The translations under genes were made by a program, and so were the position numbers. From positions 1 through 14,338 of the forward strand of contig DATJVP010000134.1 in assembly GCA_035581425.1 (NCBI GenBank): a stretch of DNA of 14,338 bases. Reading direction: 5' to 3'. Source of the DNA: DASZHJ01 sp035581425. Its GTDB lineage: Bacteria; Pseudomonadota; Alphaproteobacteria; ATCC43930; CGMCC-115725. Below are positions 1 to 8,175 of this stretch, piece by piece. Position 1 is the stretch's first letter; each line of letters begins with the position of its first letter. The notes below the pieces were generated by a model that saw only the letters and a program-made list of their open reading frames with translations, made no database searches and was not told the DNA's origin.

Positions 1-455
1 CCGTTGACGACATACTGCTCGCCGTCACGGAGCGCGGTGGTGCGGATGCCCTGGAGATCGCTGCCGGCGCCGGGCTCGGTCATGGCGATCGCCGTGATCG
101 CCTCGCCCTTCGCCATCGCCGGAAGCCACTTCCGCTTCTGCGCCTCGCTGCCGTAATGGAGGATGTAGGGCGCGACAATGTCGGAGTGCAGACGAAAGCC
201 CGGCCCGCTGAACATGCTTCGGGCGAACTCCTCGCTCATGATCGCGGCATAGAGGAAGTCGCCGCCGGCACCACCGTATTCCGCCGGCACGCCGGTGCAG
301 AGGAACCCCGCCGCTCCGGCCTTCCGCCAGAGCTCGCGGCTCACCTGGCCATCTTTCTCCCATTGCGCGTGGTGCGGCGCCACTTCGCGCTCGATGAAGC
401 TCCGCACCGAAGCACGGAAAATCTCGTGCTCCTCTTTGTAGAGCAATCCCGGCAT
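1..455 (-). CDS. Acyl-CoA dehydrogenase, N-terminal part (partial at left edge)
   Basis: About 151 codons are visible; the C-terminal half lies beyond position 1. The product should be an FAD enzyme that introduces the alpha-beta double bond into an acyl-CoA and passes electrons to ETF. Evidence: an N-terminal helical domain (LLYKEEHEIFRASVRSFIER near the start), the segment VPAEYGGAGG, and the family signature IAMTEPGAGSDLQGIRT near visible residue 130. Two in-frame ATGs lie at 461 and 455. The AGGAGG element touches the first but is 6 nt from the second, so I start at 455. The gene is divergent from the AsmA gene across a 159-bp region. Chain-length or branched-substrate preference cannot be judged from this half. 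The family call is secure. Confidence 0.93.
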   Translation of the reverse strand, partial: MPGLLYKEEHEIFRASVRSFIEREVAPHHAQWEKDGQVSRELWRKAGAAGFLCTGVPAEYGGAGGDFLYAAIMSEEFARSMFSGPGFRLHSDIVAPYILHYGSEAQKRKWLPAMAKGEAITAIAMTEPGAGSDLQGIRTTALRDGEQYVVN

Positions 456-559
456 GAGCATCCTCCTCCCTAAGTCGGAGGCTACACCAGGGACCATCGG
501 CTTCGTAGGGGGCATTGGTCGAACTCGCGGCCGAGCCAGATCAATACCTGGAGGGGGCA

Positions 560-589
560 CGCGATCGGGGCATCGCTTCGACGATCGCG
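560..589. promoter_or_regulatory. Perfect 8-bp inverted repeat in the divergent intergenic region
   Basis: CGCGATCG at 560-567 is repeated inverted as CGATCGCG at 582-589, with a 14-nt spacer. It lies 25 nt upstream of the AsmA start and between two divergent genes, a common place for an operator. CGATCG-type words are frequent in this GC-rich DNA, so chance is possible. No convincing -10/-35 pair was found for either gene here. Confidence 0.3.
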
Positions 590-614
590 GCCCGTGTCAT
601 GCGGGGAAAGCTTC

Positions 615-3600
615 ATGAAGAAAGTCGGATTGATCCTGCTCGGGATCGTCGTGCTGCTAGTGGCGGCGGTCTTCATTCTTCCGTCCGTCATCGACCTGAA
701 GCCGCGGATCATCGAGGCCGTCCGCGCCGCGACCGGCCGCGAGCTCAAGATCGACGGCGATCTCCGGGTCTCGCTGTTGCCGAGCGTGAAGGTGAGCGCG
801 AGCGGCGTGCATCTCTCGAATGCACCGGGCATGGCGACACCCGACATGGTCTCGGTCGGCAGCCTGCGGCTCGAGGCGCGCCTGCTTCCGCTGCTGAGCC
901 GGCGGCTCGTCATCGATGCGCTCGCGGTCGAGAATCCCACGATCGATCTCGAGGTGGACAAGGCGGGACATCGCAATTGGGACTTCGCACCTCAATCCTC
1001 GCCGGGTACGTCCGCAAGCGCGCCAGCGAGCGAGAGCGGGGGCGGTGGAAATATCGAGATCGGCGCGGTCACGATTGTCCACGGCCGAATCAACTATCGC
1101 GACGCCCTCAGCGGACAGGATGTCGAGGCCAAGGACGTCAACTTGACGCTCGCAATGGCCGATCTCTCGAAGCCGCTGCAGGTCTCGGGCAAGATGACGC
1201 TCAACGACGAGCCCATTACCGCGGATTTCACCGTCGATTCCGTGGCGCGTCTGTCGGCGGCGCAGCCCGCGAAGGTGAACCTCGCGATCGGCGGTAAATA
1301 CCTCCGCGCGGGATTCGACGGCTCTGCCCAGCAAAGCCCGGTCCCCGGCCTCGACGGCACTTTCGACCTCGATGTCGGCTCGGTGGGCCAGCTCATGAGC
1401 TGGCTCAAGATGCCCATGGACAAGGCGCGCCCCGATCCCGGTCCGCTCGCGATCCATGCGGTCTTCACATCGAACGGGGCCAAGACCGCGATCAAGGAGG
1501 CGACGGTCAAGGGCACGGCGCTCGATCTGCACGCGAGCGGCAGCCTCGAAGCCAGCGGAACGAGCAAGAAGCTGGCACTCGATCTCCAGAGCGGCGTTCT
1601 CGATCTCGACCGCTACCTGCCGCGACAGTCATCCCAACCCAGCGCAGCCGCGCCGAAGCGAGCGCCCGCTTCGTCAAGCGCCGATCCCTTCGCGACGATC
1701 TCGAACGAACCGTTCGACCTCAGCGCGCTTCGCGGCTTCGATGCCGACGTCAAGGTCGCGATCGCGGGGGTGAAGGCGCTCGGCTACGAGGTCGGGCGGG
1801 TCGGCTTCACCATGAAGGCAACGGGCGGCGTGCTGACTGCCGATCTGAGCGAGCTCGCACTCTACGGCGGTACTGCCAAGGGAACCCTCAAGCTCGACGC
1901 CTCCGGAAACGCGCTGGCAGCGGCAACCGATCTGCGGATCGATCATGTGACCGTTGACAAGCTCGCGCAGGCCGCAGGCGGGCTTCCTGCCAGCGGCGCG
2001 GTCTCCGCGACGCTCCAGGCAAGCGGGCGCGGCGCCAATCCGCGCGCGCTCGCGGAGGCGCTCGCGCTCAAGGCGACGCTCGACCTCGGCAACCTCAACG
2101 TGAAGCAGGTGCAGGGCCAGGGTATTTCCGGTCTCAAGCTCGCGGTCGATTTGCCGGGACAGGACAAGCCCACGAGTCTCAAGGCCTCGCTCGTCTATAA
2201 AAGCGAGCCCGTCACCGCCGATGTCACGACGGGACCGCTCCGCGCGCTCCTCGGCGGCGACCGCTTCCCCGCGAAGCTCGCGCTCGTCTCGAAGCCCGTG
2301 ACGCTCGGCTATGACGGCACGATCCTGCAAAAGCCCGCGCCGGGCCTCGACGGCACCTTCGATCTCGACATCCCCTCCGTCGGACGGCTTGCCTCCTGGC
2401 TCGACCAGCCGCTCGATCCCAAGCAGCCGGATCCGGGGCCGCTCAAGCTCCATGCGGTACTCGCGAGCGATGGTGCCAAGACGACGCTCAAGGAGGCGAG
2501 CATCGCAGGCAAGGCTATCAAGGCGACCGCCGAAGGCCGGATCGACACTTCGCAGAAACTCGCGAGTTTCGACGCGAAAGTGGACGTGCAACAGGCCGAT
2601 CTCGACGCCTATCTCCCGGCCTCGGCGCCCAAGGGTCCGGCGGCGCCCGCTCCCGCGGGTGGCGCAAAGCCGCAATCCTCGGGCTGGAGCACAGAGCCCT
2701 TCGATGTCGGGTTCCTCGGCGAGGTCAGCGGGCAGGCGCAGGTTCATCTCGCGTCCGTGCGCTATCGCGGCCTCGAGATCAATCAGGGAGCGGTTGTCGC
2801 GGGGATCGCGAACCGGGCGCTCTCGTTGACGGTCGAGAAGGTCGCGCTCGCAAGTGGCACGATTGATGCGAAGTTCACCCTCGACGGCTCCGCTGCGGTG
2901 CCCGCGCTCGACTATCGGATTTCCGTCGTTGGCGCCCAGGCGCGGCCGCTTCTCACGGCCTTTGCGGGCACGGACCGTCTTAGCGGAACCATCGACTTCC
3001 AGACCGACGGCAAAGGGAGCGGCAGGAGCGAGCGCGATCTCGTCTCCTCGCTCGGCGGCACCGGCAAGTTCAGCATCCGCGATGGCGCCATCTACGGCAT
3101 CAACCTCGCGAAAGCGCTCCGCCAGGTGGGCTCCGCGGGAATCATCGGCGGAGGCGAGGAGAAAACCGATTTCGCGGAGCTCAGCGGCACCTACACCATC
3201 AAAAGCGGCATCATCGACAACCGCGATCTCAAGATGCTGGCCCCGCTCGTGCGCCTCACCGGTAGCGGCACGGTTCCCATGCCGCCGCAGACGATCGACT
3301 ATATGCTCGAGGCGAAGCTCGTCGCGTCGACCGAGGGACAAGGCGGCCAAGACGCACTCGCGGGCTTACCTATCCCCGTGAAGATCACGGGGAGCTGGAG
3401 CAATCCTAAATACGACATCGACTGGAAGAGCGTCTTCACGGAGATGGCGAAGGACCCGAGCCGGATGAAGAACCTGCCGGGCGACCTCGGCAAGGCCGCG
3501 AAGAATTTCGGCGTGAACCTCCCGGGCGCGAGCGGCGCAGGTGGCGCGGGTGGCGCGGGCGGAGCCCCGCTCCCGAGTATTCCGGGAATGCCGCAGGGTG

Positions 3601-3710
3601 GCGGAGCTCCGCCTGCTCCTGCGCCGGGCGGCCAGCCCTCCCCGACGCCCTCGCAGCAGAATCAACCTGGCCCGAAGATGCCGGGGCTTCCGAACCCGTT
3701 CGGGAAGTAG
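615..3710 (+). CDS. AsmA-family envelope protein, 1031 aa, with internal tandem duplication
   Basis: AsmA-like proteins are inner-membrane-anchored periplasmic proteins tied to outer-membrane biogenesis and intermembrane lipid transport. An N-terminal membrane anchor lies at about residues 5-25 (LILLGIVVLLVAAVFILPSV), followed by the typical AsmA N-terminal block with GRELKIDGDLRVSLLPSV. The conserved C-terminal AsmA block covers about residues 825-945 and includes KYDIDW. Between them two copies of a roughly 270-residue module (about 199-475 and 531-800) are offset by exactly 332 residues over their first part; both contain PGLDGTFDLD and a DLD-x-YLP motif. The tail (about 965-1031) is Gly/Ala- then Pro/Gln-rich. 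An in-frame GTG lies 21 nt upstream, but ATG 615 follows a GGGGAAAG Shine-Dalgarno and gives a proper membrane-anchor N-terminus. The gene is upstream of, and may be co-transcribed with, the dehydrogenase at 3785. The cargo is unknown. Confidence 0.9.
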   Translation: MKKVGLILLGIVVLLVAAVFILPSVIDLKPRIIEAVRAATGRELKIDGDLRVSLLPSVKVSASGVHLSNAPGMATPDMVSVGSLRLEARLLPLLSRRLVIDALAVENPTIDLEVDKAGHRNWDFAPQSSPGTSASAPASESGGGGNIEIGAVTIVHGRINYRDALSGQDVEAKDVNLTLAMADLSKPLQVSGKMTLNDEPITADFTVDSVARLSAAQPAKVNLAIGGKYLRAGFDGSAQQSPVPGLDGTFDLDVGSVGQLMSWLKMPMDKARPDPGPLAIHAVFTSNGAKTAIKEATVKGTALDLHASGSLEASGTSKKLALDLQSGVLDLDRYLPRQSSQPSAAAPKRAPASSSADPFATISNEPFDLSALRGFDADVKVAIAGVKALGYEVGRVGFTMKATGGVLTADLSELALYGGTAKGTLKLDASGNALAAATDLRIDHVTVDKLAQAAGGLPASGAVSATLQASGRGANPRALAEALALKATLDLGNLNVKQVQGQGISGLKLAVDLPGQDKPTSLKASLVYKSEPVTADVTTGPLRALLGGDRFPAKLALVSKPVTLGYDGTILQKPAPGLDGTFDLDIPSVGRLASWLDQPLDPKQPDPGPLKLHAVLASDGAKTTLKEASIAGKAIKATAEGRIDTSQKLASFDAKVDVQQADLDAYLPASAPKGPAAPAPAGGAKPQSSGWSTEPFDVGFLGEVSGQAQVHLASVRYRGLEINQGAVVAGIANRALSLTVEKVALASGTIDAKFTLDGSAAVPALDYRISVVGAQARPLLTAFAGTDRLSGTIDFQTDGKGSGRSERDLVSSLGGTGKFSIRDGAIYGINLAKALRQVGSAGIIGGGEEKTDFAELSGTYTIKSGIIDNRDLKMLAPLVRLTGSGTVPMPPQTIDYMLEAKLVASTEGQGGQDALAGLPIPVKITGSWSNPKYDIDWKSVFTEMAKDPSRMKNLPGDLGKAAKNFGVNLPGASGAGGAGGAGGAPLPSIPGMPQGGGAPPAPAPGGQPSPTPSQQNQPGPKMPGLPNPFGK

Positions 3711-3725
3711 CGGTCGCGCCCTGCG

Positions 3726-3754
3726 TTGACGCCTTCGAAATCCGCGTGCCACAG
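3726..3754 (+). promoter_or_regulatory. Candidate sigma-70 promoter for the short-chain dehydrogenase
   Basis: TTGACG (3726-3731) is a good -35 element. A weak -10-like CCACAG (3749-3754) follows after a 17-nt spacer. Both lie in the 74-nt gap between the AsmA and dehydrogenase genes, with a predicted start about 25 nt before the ATG. The -10 is poor, so this rests mainly on the -35 and spacing. Confidence 0.35.
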
Positions 3755-3784
3755 TCGCCGCCCTCAATCGGCGGAGGAAAGACC

Positions 3785-4705
3785 ATGGCAAACAAAGGCT
3801 GTCTCGATGGCAAAGTGATCGTCGTCACCGGAGCAGGCCGCGGGATCGGGCGCGAGATCGCGCTCCTCGCGGCTAAGGAGGGCGGGAAAATCGTCGTCAA
3901 CGATCTCGGCGGCAGCGCCGAGGGCGAGGGCGCCGATCAGGCTCCGGCGCGGCAGGTGATGGCGGAGATCGCGGCTGCCGGTGGAACCGCGGTCGCGAGC
4001 GGCGACAGCGTCGCCGATGCCAAGGGCGCCGATGCCATCGTCAAGACCGCGCTCGACGCTTTCGGCCGCCTCGATTGCGTCGTCAATAACGCGGGCATCC
4101 TGCGCGACCGCATCTTCCACCGCATGAGCGTCGCCGACTTCGAGGCGGTGATCCAAGTCCATCTCATGGGGAGCTTCTACGTCTCGAAAGCGGCGGCGCT
4201 GCATTTCCGCGAGCAGCAGAGCGGGTCCTTCGTGCATTTCACCTCGACCTCGGGCCTCATCGGCAATTTCGGCCAAGCGAACTACGCCGCGGCGAAGCTC
4301 GGGATCGTCGGGCTCTCGAAATCGATCGCGCTCGACATGGCGCGCTTCAACGTGCGCTCCAATTGCATCTCACCCTTCGCCTGGAGCCGCCTCATCGGGA
4401 CGATCCCGACCGAGAGCGCGGAGGAGCAAGCGAGGGTAGAGCGCATCAAGACCATGAGCGCCGACAAGATCGCGCCGCTGGCGGTATTTCTCGCAAGCGA
4501 CCTCGCCAAGGACGTAACCGGACAGATCTTCGCGGTCCGCAAGAACGAGGTCTTCCTGATGAGCCAACCGCGTCCGATTCGGAGCGCGCACCGCGATGGC
4601 GGCTGGACGCCGGAAGCGCTTGCGGAGACGATGCTCCCGGCCTTCAAGCCGAGCTTCTACCCGCTCGACCGCTCCGCCGACATCTTCAATTGGGAACCGA
4701 TGTAA
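3785..4705 (+). CDS. Short-chain dehydrogenase, MFE-2-like 3-hydroxyacyl-CoA dehydrogenase, 306 aa
   Basis: A Rossmann-fold SDR expected to oxidise a 3-hydroxyacyl-CoA to the 3-ketoacyl-CoA. Visible motifs: the TGAGRGIG cofactor loop at 15-22; the acidic end of the second strand in VVNDLGG, which favours NAD+ over NADP+; NNAG at 101-104; and Ser154, Tyr167 and Lys171 in GNFGQANYAAAK. VVNDLGG, NNAGILRDR, VHLMGSF (His instead of the usual Asn) and GNFGQANY are hallmarks of the dehydrogenase domain of peroxisomal multifunctional enzyme type 2 (HSD17B4) and its bacterial relatives. No hydratase or SCP2 domain follows; the last ~70 residues form a Pro/Trp-containing extension. The start at 3785 follows GGAGGAAAG closely. 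The gene ends 16 nt from the convergent barrel gene. The substrate is unknown, and the stereospecificity is inferred from family resemblance. Confidence 0.85.
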   Translation: MANKGCLDGKVIVVTGAGRGIGREIALLAAKEGGKIVVNDLGGSAEGEGADQAPARQVMAEIAAAGGTAVASGDSVADAKGADAIVKTALDAFGRLDCVVNNAGILRDRIFHRMSVADFEAVIQVHLMGSFYVSKAAALHFREQQSGSFVHFTSTSGLIGNFGQANYAAAKLGIVGLSKSIALDMARFNVRSNCISPFAWSRLIGTIPTESAEEQARVERIKTMSADKIAPLAVFLASDLAKDVTGQIFAVRKNEVFLMSQPRPIRSAHRDGGWTPEALAETMLPAFKPSFYPLDRSADIFNWEPM

Positions 4706-4721
4706 GCAGGCGCTCGGGCCG

Positions 4722-5582
4722 TCATCTCGGAATCACGATGGTAAGCGTGAACTGCGCAAGCCAAGTGTCGTTCGATGCCTGTGGCCGGATCGCATTGTAA
4801 TAGGCGCCCAGCGACAGTTTGAAGGCGTGGTCGCCGGTCTTGAAGGTCTTGCTGACCGCGCCGCCGATCGGGACCGTCCATTGCTCACTGGGCTTCGAGA
4901 GCCAATTGGCCGTGATGTTCGGCGAGGATCCCAGCGACCAGCCTCCCTCGAAATGGTAGGAAACGATCGGGTTCAAGAGGAAACTGTTGGTCCTGTCTGA
5001 GTCGCCGGGTGGTCCGCCGAGCGACCAGATGTTGTTCGCGACTGCCGCGAATTCCCAGGGTCCGGGAACGTCCCACACCACGGCGACGGAAGGGCCGGTG
5101 CCCCAATGATTGACGCCCAGCGCGTGATTGGTGGCGCTGGGGTAATAGAGCACGGGCCCCACTCCCCAGTAGAACCCCTTGCCGTGCTCCGGAGACAGGA
5201 AGAACGTCGTGTAGGCGTTGCTGAGCCCGAACGCCCAATGCTCTCCACCTTTTTTCGGCGGCAGCGCCTCGAGCGGAAAGTTCGTCCGCGTGATGAGCGC
5301 CCAGTCTTCGTTGAGTACGAAGGGGATGACTCCCTGTGAGAGCTTGAAGGTGTCCTTGACCGCGCGGTAGGCGCCGGAATCGAAATCCGCCTCGTACCGA
5401 AGTGGGAGCGTTATCCAGCGACTGACCGGATTCTCCGACTCCTTCGAGATCTCCGTCTCGGTCGGGTTCGCTGCGGTCTGCGCGAGGGTTTCGTTCGTGA
5501 GCGCGAGGAACGAGACAAGCACAGGCAGCAGCGCACCGAGACTGCGGCGGATGCCGGCGTGGACAAGAGCAATGCACGGCAT
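4722..5582 (-). CDS. Outer-membrane beta-barrel protein ('neuromedin U'-labelled transporter family), 286 aa
   Basis: The sequence matches from memory a bacterial family often mislabelled 'neuromedin U' and now usually listed as a transporter-like barrel. Shared hallmarks are a leading NP.S....LP segment, VIPF.LNEDWALITRT, FLSP...KG..WGVGP, WG.GPS, NNIWS, SPNITANW and WTVPIGG, ending in a strand-like FTLTIVIPR. Residues 1 to about 35 form a signal peptide (basic IRR, hydrophobic LGALLPVLVSFLAL, likely cleavage around LAQTA). Alternating hydrophobic strands fill the rest. A GTG start at 5609 is possible, but ATG 5582 has GAGAGG at good spacing and gives a better signal peptide. The gene lies 116 nt downstream of the octaheme cytochrome on the same strand and may share its transcript. 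Substrate and function of the family are not established. Confidence 0.75.
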   Translation of the reverse strand: MPCIALVHAGIRRSLGALLPVLVSFLALTNETLAQTAANPTETEISKESENPVSRWITLPLRYEADFDSGAYRAVKDTFKLSQGVIPFVLNEDWALITRTNFPLEALPPKKGGEHWAFGLSNAYTTFFLSPEHGKGFYWGVGPVLYYPSATNHALGVNHWGTGPSVAVVWDVPGPWEFAAVANNIWSLGGPPGDSDRTNSFLLNPIVSYHFEGGWSLGSSPNITANWLSKPSEQWTVPIGGAVSKTFKTGDHAFKLSLGAYYNAIRPQASNDTWLAQFTLTIVIPR

Positions 5583-5664
5583 CGCGAGCCTCTCAGGATG
5601 GCGGCGCACCTTGCTAAGGGTGGATTGAAAACGCCCATCGCCTACCCCTCGGGGCCGGTGCAGG

Positions 5665-5694
5665 ATAATTTTTTTCGACGGGATTTCGCCTCAA
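5665..5694 (-). promoter_or_regulatory. Weak candidate promoter for the outer-membrane barrel gene
   Basis: On the minus strand TTGAGG (5694-5689) is followed after 18 nt by AATTAT (5670-5665), inside an A/T-rich patch containing a run of seven A that is unusual in this GC-rich window. It would give a leader of about 75 nt. It lies just after the cytochrome stop codon, so the barrel gene could be transcribed on its own or by read-through. Confidence 0.28.
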
Positions 5695-5698
5695 TATC

Positions 5699-8170
5699 TC
5701 AGGGCTTGGCGGGCTCGACCTGCTTGGTGAGGACCTCGATCAGGGCCGCGAGATCGCGATCGCCCGGCAGTATCTGCGCGAGCCGCTTCGCGTAGGTGAG
5801 CGCCGATCGGCTGTCGCCGATATCTCGATTGAAGGCGATGAGAGCGCTCAGGGTCTCGCGGTCGCTGGGGTGTCGCGCAAGATTGGCCTCGAGCGCCGAG
5901 ATTGCCTCCCGCTGCTTCCCCGTGGAATTCAAGGCGACGGCGTAGACATAGACGTAACGGGCATGCTGCGGATCGAGCTCTTCGGCGCGCCGGAGTTCCT
6001 CTAGCGCCGGGCCCAGCTCCTTCGCCCGCACCATCTGCAGGCCCAGGGCGTGGTGAAGTCCTGCGTTCTGCGGCGAGGTCTGCAACGCCGCTTGGAGCAC
6101 CTCGCCCGCCTCGCGATTGCGGCCGAGCTGCCGGTAGAGATCGGCGAGGTCGATCGCGGCTGCGGAAAAATTCGGATTGAGGCGCAGTGCCGCCCGGTAC
6201 TCCGCTTCGGCCTCCGCGGCCATGCCGCGCTCGGCGTAGTAGGTGCCGAGCGTCGCGCGCGCCTCTGGCCGATCGGCGTTGAGTCTCTGCGAGGCGACGA
6301 ATTCTGCGGCGGCACGCTCGAAGCGGGCGCGGTCCGCCTGCGGCTGGCTCGCGGTCGGGACCGGGGCGAGCGCCGAGACCGCCGCAAGGCGCACGCCGAG
6401 AATCGGATCCGAGAGCAGGGGCGCGACTTGCGGCCAGACTTGCGCTGGCGACGCCGCGCTCGCGAGCATCTCGATCGCGGCGATGCGCACCATGGGGTCG
6501 GGATCTGCGAGGCCGCTCCGCGCGAGCCTGGGGTCGACGGGCAGGGCAGCCGCGGCGAGCTCGGCCATCGCGCTTGCGCGGACGAAGGCGGGCGTGGCGG
6601 CATCGTTGGCGACCGCGGCGAGCAGCGCGCCGGCGTCCGGCGCCTCCGTCCAGGCCGCATGAAACGCGTCGGCGTAGTGCTGGAAGCCCTTGCGCACGGG
6701 GCCGAACCAGGACTCCACCGCAGCAGCGGCCCAGGTCGCCGTTTTGTCGCGGTGGCAATCGTTGCAGGCGTTCGGAGTGCCGAGCTGCACAGATACGTCC
6801 GGGCGCGGGATGCGGAAGCCATGATCGTGCCGCCGGTCGATGATCATGTAGGTGCGCTCTGGCATGTGGCAGGAAGCGCAGGCAAGCGGCGGCGTGAGCC
6901 CTTCGTGGTGGCGGTGGGCGGCGACATCGTACTTTTCGGCGGAATGGCATTGCAGGCAGACGCCATCGCCGGGTACTCGCAGCGCGGCGCTATGGACGTC
7001 GTGGCAGTCGCTGCAGGTAACGCCCGCGGCGAACATCCGGCTCTGCTTGAACGCGCCGTAATTGTAGGTCTCCTCGACGTCGCGCATCTGCCCATCCGCG
7101 CTATAGAGGTCGCGGCGCATCGGCGCGATGACATGCGTCTCAGCAAGCCAATGCCCGGGAGCCCAGTCCTCGGACATCTCGCCGCGACGCGCGTGGCAAA
7201 GGCCGCAGGTCTCGACCTCCTTGCGCAGCATCGCGGGCGGCGCGCTGCGGCGGGGCTCGCCGGTCGAGGGGTCATGGCTCCAAGCGATGCCCCCGCGCTC
7301 GTCGAAGCTCACGAGGAGACCTTTCGCAGGATCGTCTTTGCTTCCGAACAGGTGCCAGCGCTGCCGCTCGCGCGCCCAGGCGATATGCCGGGAGCCTTGC
7401 CCGTGGCAGGTCTCGCAGCCCACGCTCACCTCGGTGAAGGAGGTGGCGAAGCGGTCCTGGGCGGCGTCGTAGTTCCGGCGGACGCCGGTCGAGTGGCACT
7501 CCGCGCACATGAAGTTCCAGTTCTGTCCGAGCTTCGTCCAATGGAGCACGTCGTCGTGCGCGATCTTCTCGTTCGGATAGAGGTGCAACCAGCGCTGGCC
7601 GCCTTGCTCCTTGGCGCGACTGTCCCACGCGATCGAAAGCGCCTGCAGCCGCCCGTCCGGAAAGGCGATCAGGTATTGCTGCAAGGGCTCGACGCCGAAA
7701 GTGTAGGCGATCTCGAAGGTCGTGAGCGTGCCGTCGGGCCCGTCGGTCTCGACGAAAAACTTCCCGTCCTTGCGAGTGAAGCGCGAGCGCACGTCGAAAT
7801 AGTCGAAGCTCGCGTCATTGAAATTGCCGAGCACCGTCTTCTCCGTCGCGGGCGCCATCGCGCGCCCATGATGCGAGCCGCGCCACGAGGCGGTCTCGGC
7901 GCGATGACAGACGGCGCAGGACTCGCTCCCGGCGAACGTCGCCGCTACCGGCGCTTCCCGCGAAGAGCTCTGCCAGAGCTCAAATCCGATGCCGGCGCCG
8001 AGCAGCAGCACCAGGCTGAGAGCGCCCGCCATCCAGAGGCGAGGCTTGAATCGTTTGGCTCTCGCGATATGGACCCGCGCGTCGCGTGCCGGCCGAGCCC
8101 GGGGGGGCCGAGACGCTTTTCTCGCGCTCTGCCTTTTGCCGCGACCGGCTTTGCTCTTCCGCGGAGCCAT
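5699..8170 (-). CDS. Octaheme c-type cytochrome with HEAT and TPR repeats, membrane-anchored, 823 aa
   Basis: An Arg/Lys-rich N-terminus (residues 1-45) leads into one membrane segment (about 46-66, WMAGALSLVLLLGAGIGF), which places the rest outside the cytoplasm. Eight CXXCH haem-binding motifs follow: CAVCH 85, CAECH 222, CETCH 252, CGLCH 322, CSDCH 386, CLQCH 405, CASCH 431 and CNDCH 469. Between the first two lies a family-typical beta-rich stretch (GNFNDASFDYFDV, FAYTFG-like, QQYLIAFP). Residues about 515-605 look like HEAT repeats (DPDPMVRIAAIEML, DPILGVRLAAVSAL), and about 635-810 are TPRs. It belongs to a recurring proteobacterial family related to cytochrome c554 multihaem proteins, with no assigned function I know of; no CXXCK active-site haem is visible. 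ATG 8170 is chosen over a TTG at 8179. No good Shine-Dalgarno is seen, so the exact start is less certain. Haem attachment needs the cytochrome c maturation system, encoded elsewhere. Confidence 0.88.
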   Translation of the reverse strand: MAPRKSKAGRGKRQSARKASRPPRARPARDARVHIARAKRFKPRLWMAGALSLVLLLGAGIGFELWQSSSREAPVAATFAGSESCAVCHRAETASWRGSHHGRAMAPATEKTVLGNFNDASFDYFDVRSRFTRKDGKFFVETDGPDGTLTTFEIAYTFGVEPLQQYLIAFPDGRLQALSIAWDSRAKEQGGQRWLHLYPNEKIAHDDVLHWTKLGQNWNFMCAECHSTGVRRNYDAAQDRFATSFTEVSVGCETCHGQGSRHIAWARERQRWHLFGSKDDPAKGLLVSFDERGGIAWSHDPSTGEPRRSAPPAMLRKEVETCGLCHARRGEMSEDWAPGHWLAETHVIAPMRRDLYSADGQMRDVEETYNYGAFKQSRMFAAGVTCSDCHDVHSAALRVPGDGVCLQCHSAEKYDVAAHRHHEGLTPPLACASCHMPERTYMIIDRRHDHGFRIPRPDVSVQLGTPNACNDCHRDKTATWAAAAVESWFGPVRKGFQHYADAFHAAWTEAPDAGALLAAVANDAATPAFVRASAMAELAAAALPVDPRLARSGLADPDPMVRIAAIEMLASAASPAQVWPQVAPLLSDPILGVRLAAVSALAPVPTASQPQADRARFERAAAEFVASQRLNADRPEARATLGTYYAERGMAAEAEAEYRAALRLNPNFSAAAIDLADLYRQLGRNREAGEVLQAALQTSPQNAGLHHALGLQMVRAKELGPALEELRRAEELDPQHARYVYVYAVALNSTGKQREAISALEANLARHPSDRETLSALIAFNRDIGDSRSALTYAKRLAQILPGDRDLAALIEVLTKQVEPAKP

Positions 8171-8175
8171 GGGAT

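Noticed and set aside
1674..3350. Long minus-strand frame inside the AsmA gene
   Set aside because: Composition is Arg/Glu-rich with no domain, and the plus strand is a clear AsmA protein; a shadow frame.
4706..4721. Bidirectional terminator between the convergent dehydrogenase and barrel genes
   Set aside because: Only 16 nt separate the genes and no hairpin with a T tract is visible.
5630..5680. CCCCTCGGGG followed by a T run (plus strand) as a terminator
   Set aside because: The hairpin is short, not adjacent to the T run, and no plus-strand gene ends here.
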